NCBI RefSeq assembly: GCF_000716435.1
Contig: NZ_JNWO01000004.1
Span: 186,001 to 250,000, forward strand
Reading direction: 5' to 3'
Length of the DNA: 64,000 nucleotides
Source: Streptomyces xylophagus
Lineage (GTDB): Bacteria > Actinomycetota > Actinomycetes > Streptomycetales > Streptomycetaceae
Part shown: positions 42,556-50,433 of the stretch, in pieces
Position numbering within the stretch: the stretch's first letter is position 1
How the letters are laid out: every line of letters starts with the position of its first letter
Translations under genes and position numbers: made by a program
Notes under the pieces: model-generated
Seen by the model: only the letters and a program-made list of their open reading frames with translations
Told to the model about the DNA's origin: nothing
The model's database searches: none

Positions 42556-44559
42556 TCAGCTGGTGAAGACGAAGTACTTCCACGCCCCGTGCGTCGTCGT
42601 GTTCACGTTGTCGCCGGACGCCCCGTCGACGTACGACGAGCGGATGCGGAAGCGGTAGCCGACGTCGTGGGCGCCGCCCAGCTCCACGCGGGAGACGCCG
42701 GACGCGTCCAGCGGGAAGTACGTGGAGCCGCCGTCGTACCAGGTGCCCTGGTAGTAGACCTGGATCTGGATCTGCTGCTCACGGCCCGGGTACGCGGTCA
42801 TCGTCGTCGTGAACAGCGGGTTCGTGTTCTTGTGGAAGTAGGCGTACGTCTGGCCGTACACCTTCTTGTTCTTGTACTGGCGGCCGATCGACGTCGACAC
42901 CTTGACCTGGGTGTAGACCGTGCTGGCGACCGTCTTGGGCGCGTAGCGCGCGTCGCCGGTGAAGCGGGCCGTCAGGCGGGTGTCGCGGGTGGGCTTGTAT
43001 GTGACCGCGAAGTCGCCGTTCCTGTTCACCGTGCCGGACTTGACCAGCTTGTTCGGCTTGTCGGAGCCGTACGGGTCGGCCCAGATCTCGACCTTGCGGT
43101 TCTTGTAGGTGGCGCCGAGGTGGGCGGTGAACTTGACGCTCTGCCCGTAGCCGTAGGTCTTCTTGTTGTTGTTCAGCCGGAGCGTGGCCGCCGCGCGCGA
43201 GACGTCGACCGAGGCCGAACCGCTGCCCGCCGCGTGGTCCGCGTCGCCCGCGTACGACAGCGTGTACGTCACCTTGCCGCCGACGGGCGGGCTGTTGGTG
43301 AAGGAGAACGTGCCGTTCGCCGCGAGCGTCGCCGTGCCGATGTTCCGGCCCTTGGGGTTCTCCAGGTCCGTGCGGAGGATGGCGAGCTTGGTGCCGGCGG
43401 GCAGCGGCAGCTTGGAGGTGACCTTGCCCTTGACCGTGAGCTTCTTCGCCCGCGGGGCCTTGGAAGGGGCGGTGACGGAGACGGTGGTGACCGCCTTCGT
43501 CGGGTTGTTCAGGATGCGCAGCTCGTAGGTGCTGCCCGCGCGGAGGGCCGTCACCGCGAACAGGCGGGACCGGTCCGGCGCCCAGCCGAGGCCGGCCGGG
43601 GCGAGGGTGCCGGTGCTGTCCGCGTTGATGAGGTCGTAGTCCCGGACCGAGGTCGCGGCGCCCTGCTTGTAGACCGACAGGCCCTGGCCGTAGTTCGAGT
43701 CGTTGCCCGCCGCGACCGTGCCGTCGGGGGCGATGGCCACCGCGTTCGCGTAACCCGCCCCGGAACCGGGGTACTTGCCGTCCACCGTGAGGTCGGAGGT
43801 CTTGTACACCACGTGGTAGTACGGCGACCCGGCGGCGACGACGATGTGCGTGCCGTCCGGTGTGACCGCGAGGTCCTTCAGGTGGGCACCCGTGATCGTC
43901 GTGCGCGCGGTGGCGGTCGCGGTGCCCGACGAGACGTCGTACACGCCCAGTTCGGCCGTGTCGCGGTCCGGCAGGCCGGCGACCAGGGTGCCGGAGCCGG
44001 GCGCGGCGTCCAGCACGGGCGCGGCGGTCCACGGCGCGGCCGGGTCCGCGTCCAGGGTGACCTTGTGCTCGGGGCCGGCCAGGTCGACCGAGCCGATGTT
44101 GCCCGTGGAGCCGCCCGGGGCCCCGTATCCGAACCACAGCTTGCCGCCCGCGAGGGCCGGGTACTGCGGGTCCACGTCCCCCGTGGCGTACCGCGCCGAC
44201 TCGGTCGCCGTGGCGGTGTCGATGGCGACGATCGCGTCGCCAGTGCCGTCCGAACCGCCGGGAACGGCCGCGTACACGGTCCCCGAGTCGGCCGACAGCT
44301 CGAGTCCCCGTACGCCGGGCAGGCCGGTCAACTGCCGGACGCCGTTGCCCTGGAAGTCCGTGACGGCGATCTTGCCGGTGTCCGGGTCGCTGACGAAGAC
44401 CCGCTGATGGACACCGTCCACGACGATGTCACCGACCGAGAAGACGCCCAGGTCCCGCTGGTCGTCCGCCATGGCCGTACCCGCCACGCCGGTCGTGAGC
44501 GCGACGGAGCCGAAAGTGAGCGCGACCGCGAGCGCGGTCGACAGAGTGCGTCTGTGCAC
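42556..44559 (-). CDS. Secreted beta-propeller protein with Ig-like repeats
   Basis: This encodes 667 residues from GTG 44559. The signal peptide (HRRT, hydrophobic core, AMA-DDQRD) directs export. Residues about 32-330 form YVTN/WD-like propeller blades (VFVSDPDTGKIAVTDFQGNG, AVTPDGTHIVVAAGSPYY, NAVAIAPDGTVAAGN). Residues about 350-560 hold Ig-like beta-sandwich repeats (VTYTLSYAGDADHAAGSGSA, KFTAHLGATYKNRKVEIW, LTARFTGDARYAPKT). The C-terminal part is rich in Tyr and Lys. It is likely a cell-wall or matrix protein without catalytic residues. A PHO-box-like array lies 87 bp upstream. Confidence 0.85.
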   Translation of the reverse strand: MHRRTLSTALAVALTFGSVALTTGVAGTAMADDQRDLGVFSVGDIVVDGVHQRVFVSDPDTGKIAVTDFQGNGVRQLTGLPGVRGLELSADSGTVYAAVPGGSDGTGDAIVAIDTATATESARYATGDVDPQYPALAGGKLWFGYGAPGGSTGNIGSVDLAGPEHKVTLDADPAAPWTAAPVLDAAPGSGTLVAGLPDRDTAELGVYDVSSGTATATARTTITGAHLKDLAVTPDGTHIVVAAGSPYYHVVYKTSDLTVDGKYPGSGAGYANAVAIAPDGTVAAGNDSNYGQGLSVYKQGAATSVRDYDLINADSTGTLAPAGLGWAPDRSRLFAVTALRAGSTYELRILNNPTKAVTTVSVTAPSKAPRAKKLTVKGKVTSKLPLPAGTKLAILRTDLENPKGRNIGTATLAANGTFSFTNSPPVGGKVTYTLSYAGDADHAAGSGSASVDVSRAAATLRLNNNKKTYGYGQSVKFTAHLGATYKNRKVEIWADPYGSDKPNKLVKSGTVNRNGDFAVTYKPTRDTRLTARFTGDARYAPKTVASTVYTQVKVSTSIGRQYKNKKVYGQTYAYFHKNTNPLFTTTMTAYPGREQQIQIQVYYQGTWYDGGSTYFPLDASGVSRVELGGAHDVGYRFRIRSSYVDGASGDNVNTTTHGAWKYFVFTS

Positions 44560-44645
44560 GGTGATTTCGAACCCCCCGGTACGAAATGGCCCCGGAACAG
44601 GGCCAGTTGACCCCTGAGTGGAGCCTGTGAAGGGAATCGTAGGTG

Positions 44646-44678
44646 GTGCCACTGACAGGAGGTACACAGGAGGTGAAC
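44646..44678 (-). promoter_or_regulatory. PHO-box-like array of three 11-nt units
   Basis: Read on the minus strand the units are GTTCACCTCCT (44668-44678), GTGTACCTCCT (44657-44667) and GTCAGTGGCAC (44646-44656). The Streptomyces PhoP consensus is direct repeats of 11 nt beginning GTTCACC. It lies between the secreted propeller gene and the nucleotidase gene. Confidence 0.55.
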
Positions 44679-44843
44679 GGGGCCGCAGGTACGGACGCCT
44701 TTCCCTTGAATTGACCGGAACTTGGCCTGTCATGGTCTGTTCTTGGTTCCTGGCTGGCCTGTTGTGCCGCCACGATCTACGCGTGTAGTCCCCGCACGGC
44801 CCACGTACCTGCTCGCGACACCGCAGCCACCCAGGAGCCCTGA

Positions 44844-46667
44844 ATGCCCGTCAATCCCCTGAACCGCCGGGAGTTCGTGAAGAAGTCGGCCGTCACCGGT
44901 GCGGCCGTCGCCGTCGCGGGGACGGCCGCGACGACCCCGGCCCGGGCGGCCGACCAGCACAAGAAGCCCGCGCCCAAGCCGAAGACCTGGTCGTTCTCCA
45001 TCCTGGGCACGACCGACCTGCACAGCCACGTCTTCAACTGGGACTACTACTCGGACAAGGCCTACTCCGACAGCAAGGGCAACACGTACGGCATCGCGCG
45101 CATCGCCACCCTCGTCAAGAACCTGCGCGCGGAGAAGGGCGAGGACCGGGTACTGCTCGTCGACGCGGGCGACATCATCCAGGGCACGTCCCTGGCGTCG
45201 TACTACGCGAGCGTCGACCCGATCACCGGCAAGAACGGCAAGCGCGGCCCCAAGCACCCCATGGCGATCGCCATGAACGAGATGCGCTACGACGCGGCGG
45301 CCCTCGGCAACCACGAGTTCAACTACGGCATCGAGGTCGTCCGCACCTTCGAGAAGCAGTGCCACTTCCCGCTGCTGGGCGCCAACGCCCTGGACGCGAA
45401 GACCCTGAAGCCGGCCTTCCAGCCCTACACGGTCAAGCGCATCAAGGTCCCCGGGGCGCCGGACATCAAGGTCGGCATCCTCGGCCTCACCAACCCGGGC
45501 ATCGCCCTGTGGGACAAGGACAACGTCTCCGGGAAGATGACCTTCACCGGCCTGGTCGAGCAGGCGAAGAAGTACGTGCCGCGCCTGCGCGCGCTGGGCT
45601 GCGACGTCGTCTTCCTCACCGACCACTCGGGTCTCGACGGCTCGACGTCGTGGGGCGACGAACTCCCGTACGTGGAGAACGCGTCGAACCTGGTCGCCGA
45701 GCAGGTCCCCGGCATCGACGCGATCCTCGTCGGCCACACCCACACCGAGGTCTCCACGTACACGGTGAAGAACGAGGAGACCGGCAAGGACGTCGTCCTC
45801 TCCGAGCCCTACTGCTACGGCTACCGCCTCTCGGTCTTCGACTTCGAGCTGGAACTGGAGCACGGCTGCTGGAAGGTCACCAGCACCACGTCGACCACGC
45901 TGAACAGCAACACGGTCGCAGAGGACGCGCGGATCACCGAACTCCTCACCGCCGACCACGACTTGGTGGTCAAGTACGTCAACACCGCGATCGGCACGTG
46001 TACGGCGGCGATGTCGACGGCGGAGGCCTGCTGGAAGGACGTCCCCGCCATCGACTTCATCCACCAGGTCCAGATGGACGCGGTGAAGTCGGGCCTGTCG
46101 ACGGCGGACGCCGCGCTCCCGCTGATCTCGGTGGCGGCGTGCTTCAGCCGCACGGCCGTCATCCCGGCCGGCGACGTGACGATCCGCGATGTCGCGGGCC
46201 TCTACATCTACGAGAACACCCTGTACGGCAAGAAGCTCACGGGCGCCCAACTCAAGGACTACCTGGAGTTCGCGGCGAAGTACTACCACCAGGTGCCGAC
46301 CGGCACGACGGTCGACACCGCGACGCTCACGAACGCCAACAGCTTCTGGGACTACATGTACGACACGGCGGCCGGCGTCGACTACGAGATCGACATCGCG
46401 GCGGCTGAAGGCTCCCGCATCAAGAACCTCACCTACAACGGCACCGCGGTCGCCGACGACCAGGTCTTCGTCGTCGCGGTCAACAACTACCGCGCCAACG
46501 GCGGCAGCGGCTACCCGCACATCGCCGCCGCGGAGACGGCGTACAGCTCCACCAACCAGGTCCGCGACCTGATGATCGCCTACGCCACGGCGAAGGGCAC
46601 GATCGACCCGACGGCATTCGCGGCGACGAACTGGAAGCTGACGCAGGGCGGGACGGCGGTCTTCTAG
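44844..46667 (+). CDS. Tat-exported 5'-nucleotidase / metallophosphoesterase
   Basis: This encodes 607 residues. A twin-arginine signal (LNRREFVKKS, Arg8-Arg9, then an Ala-rich core) sends the folded enzyme out. The calcineurin-like metallophosphatase domain has TTDLHSH with Asp58 and His60, LLVDAGDIIQG, LGNHEFNYG, TDHSGLDG and VGHTHTE. A C-terminal 5'-nucleotidase domain (about 370-600) contains NTLYGKKLTGAQLKDYLE and NNYRANGGSGYP. It hydrolyses nucleotides or cyclic nucleotides outside the cell to release phosphate. The CAGGAG before ATG 44844 and the upstream PHO-box-like repeats suggest phosphate control. Confidence 0.94.
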   Translation: MPVNPLNRREFVKKSAVTGAAVAVAGTAATTPARAADQHKKPAPKPKTWSFSILGTTDLHSHVFNWDYYSDKAYSDSKGNTYGIARIATLVKNLRAEKGEDRVLLVDAGDIIQGTSLASYYASVDPITGKNGKRGPKHPMAIAMNEMRYDAAALGNHEFNYGIEVVRTFEKQCHFPLLGANALDAKTLKPAFQPYTVKRIKVPGAPDIKVGILGLTNPGIALWDKDNVSGKMTFTGLVEQAKKYVPRLRALGCDVVFLTDHSGLDGSTSWGDELPYVENASNLVAEQVPGIDAILVGHTHTEVSTYTVKNEETGKDVVLSEPYCYGYRLSVFDFELELEHGCWKVTSTTSTTLNSNTVAEDARITELLTADHDLVVKYVNTAIGTCTAAMSTAEACWKDVPAIDFIHQVQMDAVKSGLSTADAALPLISVAACFSRTAVIPAGDVTIRDVAGLYIYENTLYGKKLTGAQLKDYLEFAAKYYHQVPTGTTVDTATLTNANSFWDYMYDTAAGVDYEIDIAAAEGSRIKNLTYNGTAVADDQVFVVAVNNYRANGGSGYPHIAAAETAYSSTNQVRDLMIAYATAKGTIDPTAFAATNWKLTQGGTAVF

Positions 46668-46685
46668 ACTCCGGACACCTTTCGC

Positions 46686-46723
46686 GCCGCTTCCCGGGGA
46701 CAGAGAGGTTCCCGGGAAGCGGC
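46686..46723 (+). terminator. Perfect 13-bp hairpin after the nucleotidase gene
   Basis: The stem 46686-46698 pairs exactly with 46711-46723, with a 12-nt loop, starting 19 bp after the stop. Confidence 0.85.
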
Positions 46724-46749
46724 GTATCGAGCGAGCGTGAGGAGCGCGG

Positions 46750-47040
46750 ATGACCACGCAACTCCTGGAGCCGGGCGAGGCCCGCGCCGCCCTCGTCCTG
46801 GAGTCCGTACTCAGCACGGTGGCCGTGGTGTGGTGGTCGTCCCTGCTGTGGGCGCACCGCGACGCTCTGTACGCCGTGCCCGACGCCGTGGCGCTGATCG
46901 GCACGGTCGTGCTGTCATTGCTGGTGACGTGGACCTTGTGGCTTCGGGCAGGCCGACTGCAGATTGCGAACCTGGCATTGATCGCGGTACGCGGCATCGC
47001 GGTGCTGGCGTTGTCCCTGTCGTTCTTCCAGGACCTGTAG
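46750..47040 (+). CDS. Small three-TM membrane protein
   Basis: This encodes 96 residues with three hydrophobic helices (about 15-34 VLESVLSTVAVVWWSSLLWA, 44-66 and 74-92) and short polar loops. No enzyme motif or recognised family. GTGAGGAGCGCGG precedes ATG 46750. It is downstream of the nucleotidase terminator and convergent with the TetR gene, with only one base between their stops, so it is probably a single-gene unit. Confidence 0.7.
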   Translation: MTTQLLEPGEARAALVLESVLSTVAVVWWSSLLWAHRDALYAVPDAVALIGTVVLSLLVTWTLWLRAGRLQIANLALIAVRGIAVLALSLSFFQDL

Positions 47041-47041
47041 G

Positions 47042-47647
47042 TCAGTCGGGGCAGGCGAGCGGTAGGCCGAGGCAGGCGTGAACAGCTTGGCTCAACCGCC
47101 GGTCTACAGCAGCACGTTCATCGCCGGTATCGGTCGACTCCGCCGATGGGATCAGCGCGTACGGGAGTGCTGTGGTGAGCACGGCGAGCGTGGCTGTGTC
47201 CTGCTCGGTGCCGCTGGGCAGATGCGCGGTCACATGCTTGCTCAGCCAGTGCCAGGCCGTGTTGTGCCACACGGTGTCCGGACGGAGAACGGCGGCGTAC
47301 GTCAACGCCGGTTCGGTCCGTGCCATGGCCGCGACGACCGGATGCTCTCGCAGCAGCCGGGCGGCCCGCACCACCATGCATACCCCAAGACACTGCGGTG
47401 GCGGCAACGGGCTCGGTACTTCCCGGGCCTGATCCAGTAGACGTTTCAGTTCCTGCAACGTCGCATCGCGAAGCAGCACGCTGGGACTGGCCCAATTGCG
47501 GTAGAAGAATGGGCGGTTGGCTCCGGCCAACTGTGCGATGTGGGTGATGCCCACGCGCCGGGGCCCACGCACGGCCAGCGCGAGCAGAGTCGCGCGGTAC
47601 ACGGTGGCCATTCCGGGCGGCGCCTGGACATGCTGCGGGCTGCTCAT
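47042..47647 (-). CDS. TetR/AcrR-like transcriptional regulator
   Basis: This encodes 201 residues. A TetR-like HTH lies at about 15-60: ATLLALAVRGPRRVGITHIA, then GANRPFFYRNWASPSVLLRD. The C-terminal half is helical and has the segments VVRAARLLREHPVVAAMART and VWHNTAWHWLSKHV. The inverted repeat at 47687-47719 lies 40-72 bp before its ATG and is a good candidate for its own operator. A second copy near 26837 suggests another target. The ligand is unknown. Confidence 0.82.
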   Translation of the reverse strand: MSSPQHVQAPPGMATVYRATLLALAVRGPRRVGITHIAQLAGANRPFFYRNWASPSVLLRDATLQELKRLLDQAREVPSPLPPPQCLGVCMVVRAARLLREHPVVAAMARTEPALTYAAVLRPDTVWHNTAWHWLSKHVTAHLPSGTEQDTATLAVLTTALPYALIPSAESTDTGDERAAVDRRLSQAVHACLGLPLACPD

Positions 47648-47686
47648 GTGAGCAGCTTGGCGCGGGGGGAGGCAGGTGTCTCAGAA

Positions 47687-47719
47687 AAGTGTGTCAGTTT
47701 CCCCGAAAGTGTCACACTT
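47687..47719. promoter_or_regulatory. 10-bp inverted repeat with 13-bp spacer, copy 2
   Basis: AAGTGTGTCA (47687-47696) and TGTCACACTT (47710-47719) match the arms at 26837-26869 (one base differs) with the same spacer length. It overlaps the end of the DUF397 gene and lies upstream of the TetR gene on the same strand, so it may act as terminator, operator or both. Confidence 0.6.
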
Positions 47720-47906
47720 TTTCGGGGAAGGGGGTGGGGGTGGCGAGGAAGGCGCTCCAGGCCACATCGGAGACAGTGACGACCGCACCGCCCGGGTTCT
47801 TGGAGTCGCGGATGTGGATGGTGTGGGGGCAGGTGGCGATCTCGACGCACTCGCCGCCGCTGTCGTTGCTGTAGCTCGACTTGAACCACTGCAGGGTGCT
47901 GGTCAT
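47712..47906 (-). CDS. DUF397 small protein (second locus)
   Basis: This encodes 64 residues: LQWFKSSYSNDSGGECVEIA, then HIRDSKNPGG and VSDVAWSAFL, the standard DUF397 pattern. The ATG overlaps the stop of the XRE/DUF5753 gene by 4 bp, so both are made together. Its last codons lie in the right arm of the inverted repeat at 47687-47719. Function is unknown beyond the link with XRE partners. Confidence 0.9.
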   Translation of the reverse strand: MTSTLQWFKSSYSNDSGGECVEIATCPHTIHIRDSKNPGGAVVTVSDVAWSAFLATPTPFPEKV

Positions 47907-48742
47907 GCGCGATCTTCTCCTGCCAACTTCCGGATGAGGCTCAGGGAGTCGTCCGGGCTCAGAGCCTGCGTACGGATCTTCGCATAGCGGTGCGAGAGTT
48001 GGGACACCTTCGAGGGATCGCTGATCAGGACGCTCTCGTCCTCGATCTCCAGGTAGACGACATGACGGTGCTCCTTCGTCACCACCAGGACCATGTCACC
48101 CCGCGTTCCCGCGTGCCCGCCGTGCAACCCCCGTTCCAGCGGGACCACTTGGACACTGACATTGTCCCGCTCGGCATCCTCCGCGAGCGAGCGCAGTTGC
48201 CCGCAGTGGATGTCCCAACTCGCGAACGGCCGCCTCAACACAGCCTCGTCAAGGATCACTTCGATCATGGCCGTCGGATCCCGGTCGAAGAGTTTCCGGC
48301 GGGCCACGCGCGCCTCGACCAACTCCTCCACCTTGGCGTCGGGCAGTTTGGGGAAACCGCCGCCGATCAGGGCGCGGGCATATTCCTTGGTCTGGAAGAG
48401 GCCGCCGACCACGTACGTCTGATACGACGACAGCGTCACCGCCTCCGCTTCCATCAGCGCGAAGTTCTTGAACTGGGGCGGGTACTTGTCGAGCAGGACA
48501 TACGTGCGGGCCTCCTCGAAGACCCGCATCCCGCCCCCGATCGTCTCCTCCAGCTTGACGAGCATGTCGTCGCTCGCGGGCTGCGCGCAGGTCTCCATCG
48601 CACTGATGGCGGACCCGGTGTAGCCGGTCATCTTGCCCAACTCCACTTGCGTGAGTCCCTGTTGCTCGCGCAATGCCTTCGCGAGGAGGGCGACAAGACG
48701 CGCCACTCCACTCGCCTCCGCCTTGTTCTCCGCCCGCGCCAT
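47903..48742 (-). CDS. XRE-family regulator with DUF5753 (second locus)
   Basis: This encodes 279 residues. The HTH at about 15-70 reads LLAKALREQQGLTQVELGKM, then TGYTGSAISAMETCAQPASD. DUF5753 pieces are YVVGGLFQTKEYARALI, EVILDEAVLRRPF, and VQVVPLERGLHGGHAG. GGGGGTG precedes ATG 48742; a start at 48763 is possible. It forms an operon with DUF397 downstream but, unlike the 27.6-kb locus, has no ATPase gene beside it; the divergent neighbour is a primase-like small protein. Confidence 0.92.
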   Translation of the reverse strand: MARAENKAEASGVARLVALLAKALREQQGLTQVELGKMTGYTGSAISAMETCAQPASDDMLVKLEETIGGGMRVFEEARTYVLLDKYPPQFKNFALMEAEAVTLSSYQTYVVGGLFQTKEYARALIGGGFPKLPDAKVEELVEARVARRKLFDRDPTAMIEVILDEAVLRRPFASWDIHCGQLRSLAEDAERDNVSVQVVPLERGLHGGHAGTRGDMVLVVTKEHRHVVYLEIEDESVLISDPSKVSQLSHRYAKIRTQALSPDDSLSLIRKLAGEDRA

Positions 48743-48813
48743 CGCGGTCACCCCCGAACTCAACCGAACTCAACCGGTCACCAGCACCCCGCACTCATAT
48801 CCAACCGTTGCCG

Positions 48814-49263
48814 ATGGTCGACGCAGAGTTATGGAAGACGGTAGCTGTGGCTGCCGAGACTGTCCGCATGGATACGCAAAGTGACCTGAAATGGATCCCC
48901 GCAACCGGCATCCAACTCCGCAAGGCGGGGGTCCAGTTCGATGCGGTACGGGTGGACGGCGACGAGGGCAGAGACCTCGCGGACAGGCTCGCCCGCATGA
49001 CAGGAGGGGCGCCGGGCCCGGTCGTAGAGGAAGCGACGGGCAACCGCCCGGTCTACTTCCTGGTCCCGGCCGGCAGCGCGTCCCACCGCCCCTGGCCACC
49101 CGGAGTAACCCGCCTCACCGCCGGCCCGAACCACATCTCGTACATCCCGGTCCCGGCCCTCAACGGCCAGACCTGGCCCCTGACTTGGCGCTACCGCCCG
49201 ACGTCACCGGACCACTTCGTCCACGCGCTGCTTCTGCGAACAGCCCTTCACCCTCAAGAGTGA
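48814..49263 (+). CDS. Small protein related to primase/polymerase N-terminal-like family
   Basis: This encodes up to 149 residues. The order of segments LRKAGVQFDAVRVDGDEGRD, then GGAPGPVVEEATGNRPVYFL, VPAGSASHRPWPPGVTRLTA and the WRYRPTSPD ending resembles short Streptomyces proteins annotated as primase/polymerase-like, but I see no catalytic acidic triad, so replication activity should not be assumed. Start is uncertain: ATG 48814, GTG 48847 and ATG 48868 are all in frame without a convincing Shine-Dalgarno. Such genes often lie next to XRE/DUF397 pairs. Confidence 0.65.
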   Translation: MVDAELWKTVAVAAETVRMDTQSDLKWIPATGIQLRKAGVQFDAVRVDGDEGRDLADRLARMTGGAPGPVVEEATGNRPVYFLVPAGSASHRPWPPGVTRLTAGPNHISYIPVPALNGQTWPLTWRYRPTSPDHFVHALLLRTALHPQE

Positions 49264-49347
49264 AGAACGCGAACTCCCGCCCAGGAAAACCCAGTTCCGG
49301 CTTGCGTTCGTCTCTTTACGTGCACATAGAGTCACGCCGACAGAAAC

Positions 49348-49376
49348 GCCCCCGCGGTGCTGGAACACCCGGGGGC
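49348..49376 (+). promoter_or_regulatory. Hairpin in the leader of the HTH gene
   Basis: GCCCCCG (49348-49354) pairs with CGGGGGC (49370-49376), extended by GGTG/CACC beyond a bulge. It lies 26 bp before the ATG at 49402. I recall similar hairpins before this class of HTH gene in other Streptomyces; it may be an attenuator. Confidence 0.45.
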
Positions 49377-49401
49377 TCGACACCAGGAGACGGACCTCCC
49401 A

Positions 49402-49686
49402 ATGCCTTTGCACCGTACCGTGCCTGCGGACACGCTCACCACTTTCGCCACCGACCTACTCCACGACCGGGACATCTCCTGGTGCGCGGCGGGCATGTTG
49501 GCGTACCTTCTCAGCTTCCCGGACGGGGTCGACGTCACGGTCGCCACGCTGACCGTGCAGCGCAAAGAAGGACGCGCCGAAGTCGCGGCAGCCCTGCGTG
49601 AACTTGAGGTGGCCGGGTACCTGCGTCGAGTGCCGGGTGAGGGTGATGCGGTGTATGAGGTGTCTGACTTGCGACCCGATGCGTAG
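49402..49686 (+). CDS. HTH-domain protein, N-terminal part before an in-frame amber stop
   Basis: This encodes 94 residues: ATDLLHDRDISWCAAGMLAY, then VDVTVATLTVQRKEGRAEVA and ALRELEVAGYLRRVPGEGDA, a winged HTH of the replication-initiator-like type common in Streptomyces. CAGGAGACGG precedes ATG 49402. Relatives, as I recall, are about 200 residues and continue with an RRTDPRL...LAPLV-type domain. Here TAG at 49684 ends the frame, while the expected C-terminal domain continues in the same frame until 50046. So it is either a nonsense-mutated gene or a shortened functional protein. Confidence 0.8.
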   Translation: MPLHRTVPADTLTTFATDLLHDRDISWCAAGMLAYLLSFPDGVDVTVATLTVQRKEGRAEVAAALRELEVAGYLRRVPGEGDAVYEVSDLRPDA

Positions 49687-50046
49687 CGCACAGCACTCGC
49701 CGCGAAGCTGCTTGGCTCACTCCGCCGAACCGAACTCCGGCTCACTCTCGGTGCCGCCGAGGCGCTGAAACTCGCGCCGCTGGTCGAGGAGTGGTGGGAC
49801 CGGGGCGCGACGAGCGTTCAGGTGCGCGCGGCTCTGATGGACGGTCTGCCGCGACGGATGTACTCGGCCGCCGCCATCGTCGAGAACCGCCTGCGCCGAA
49901 AGTGCCCGGCAGCCCCCGCCGCCATGCCGGTCACCACCGTCCACGTCGAACCCCGCAAGCCCGGTGCCTCCGGCTACCGCGAGGCCGCGCAGCGCGGAGG
50001 CGCACTCGCCCGCGCCTTGCTGCAGGGGCGCCCCGCGCTCGCGTAA
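49687..50046 (+). pseudogene. C-terminal half of the HTH protein, cut off by the amber codon
   Basis: Read in the same frame as 49402-49686 and after its TAG, the sequence gives LGSLRRTELRLTLGAAEALK, then LAPLVEEWWDRGATSVQVRA and ALMDGLPRRMYSAAAIVENR, followed by RLRRKCPAAPA. This is the C-terminal domain expected for the family, with no gap or frameshift, and ends at TAA 50044-50046. There is no good start codon with a Shine-Dalgarno before its conserved part, apart from GTG 49819 and ATG 49834. It is probably untranslated unless the amber codon is read through. Confidence 0.75.
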
Positions 50047-50141
50047 GCGCCTCACAGACTCCCGGCCGCACGCCCGTGCAGAGCCGGGTCCTTCGAAAGA
50101 AACGGAGTGTCGATGACCGTCACACTCGTACGCCCGGAGAC

Positions 50142-50160
50142 GGTATACCACCGGTATACT
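50142..50160 (+). promoter_or_regulatory. Operator/promoter with two GGTATAC copies, leaderless start
   Basis: GGTATACC (50142-50149) and GGTATACT (50153-50160) are 11 bp apart. TATACT (50155-50160) is a near-consensus -10 box that would place transcription at the A of ATG 50167, giving a leaderless mRNA. The repeats suit autoregulation by the ribbon-helix-helix product. Confidence 0.6.
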
Positions 50161-50166
50161 GTGCTC

Positions 50167-50433
50167 ATGGCTGACACCACGATCAAGGTCGACCCCGCTG
50201 TCCGTGACCGTCTTCAGGAGCTTGCCCGGGAGCGTGGGATCACCATGCGGGACCTCGTCGCGGAGCTGGCCGGGGCCACGCCCACCAAGGAAGAGCTGCG
50301 GAAGCGGTACGAGGAGACCAGGGCGTATGTCGAGGAGCACTTCCTCGGGCGGCCTTACACGGAAGAGGACGAGAAGGCCGGCGAGAAGCTGTGGGCCGAC
50401 CTCGAAGCCGGGCGTATCGGGGAGGTCCAGTGA
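50167..50433 (+). CDS. Ribbon-helix-helix antitoxin-like protein
   Basis: This encodes 88 residues. The N-terminal TTIKVDPAVRDRLQELARER followed by GITMRDLVAELAG is the pattern of CopG/VapB-type ribbon-helix-helix repressors. The C-terminal part, rich in Glu, Lys and Tyr (KRYEETRAYVEEHF, PYTEEDEKAGEKLWADLEAG), would be the toxin-binding tail. There is no Shine-Dalgarno before ATG 50167, which agrees with a leaderless transcript. The stop overlaps the next start (GTGA), the usual antitoxin-toxin coupling. Confidence 0.85.
   Translation: MADTTIKVDPAVRDRLQELARERGITMRDLVAELAGATPTKEELRKRYEETRAYVEEHFLGRPYTEEDEKAGEKLWADLEAGRIGEVQ

Noticed and set aside
42544..44610. Plus-strand frame of 688 codons opposite the propeller gene
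   Set aside because: Antisense shadow; the minus-strand protein has a signal peptide and repeat blades.
44730..46997. Minus-strand frame of 755 codons opposite the nucleotidase
   Set aside because: It is Arg/Asp/Val-rich antisense with no motifs; the plus-strand gene has a Tat signal and metal-site motifs.
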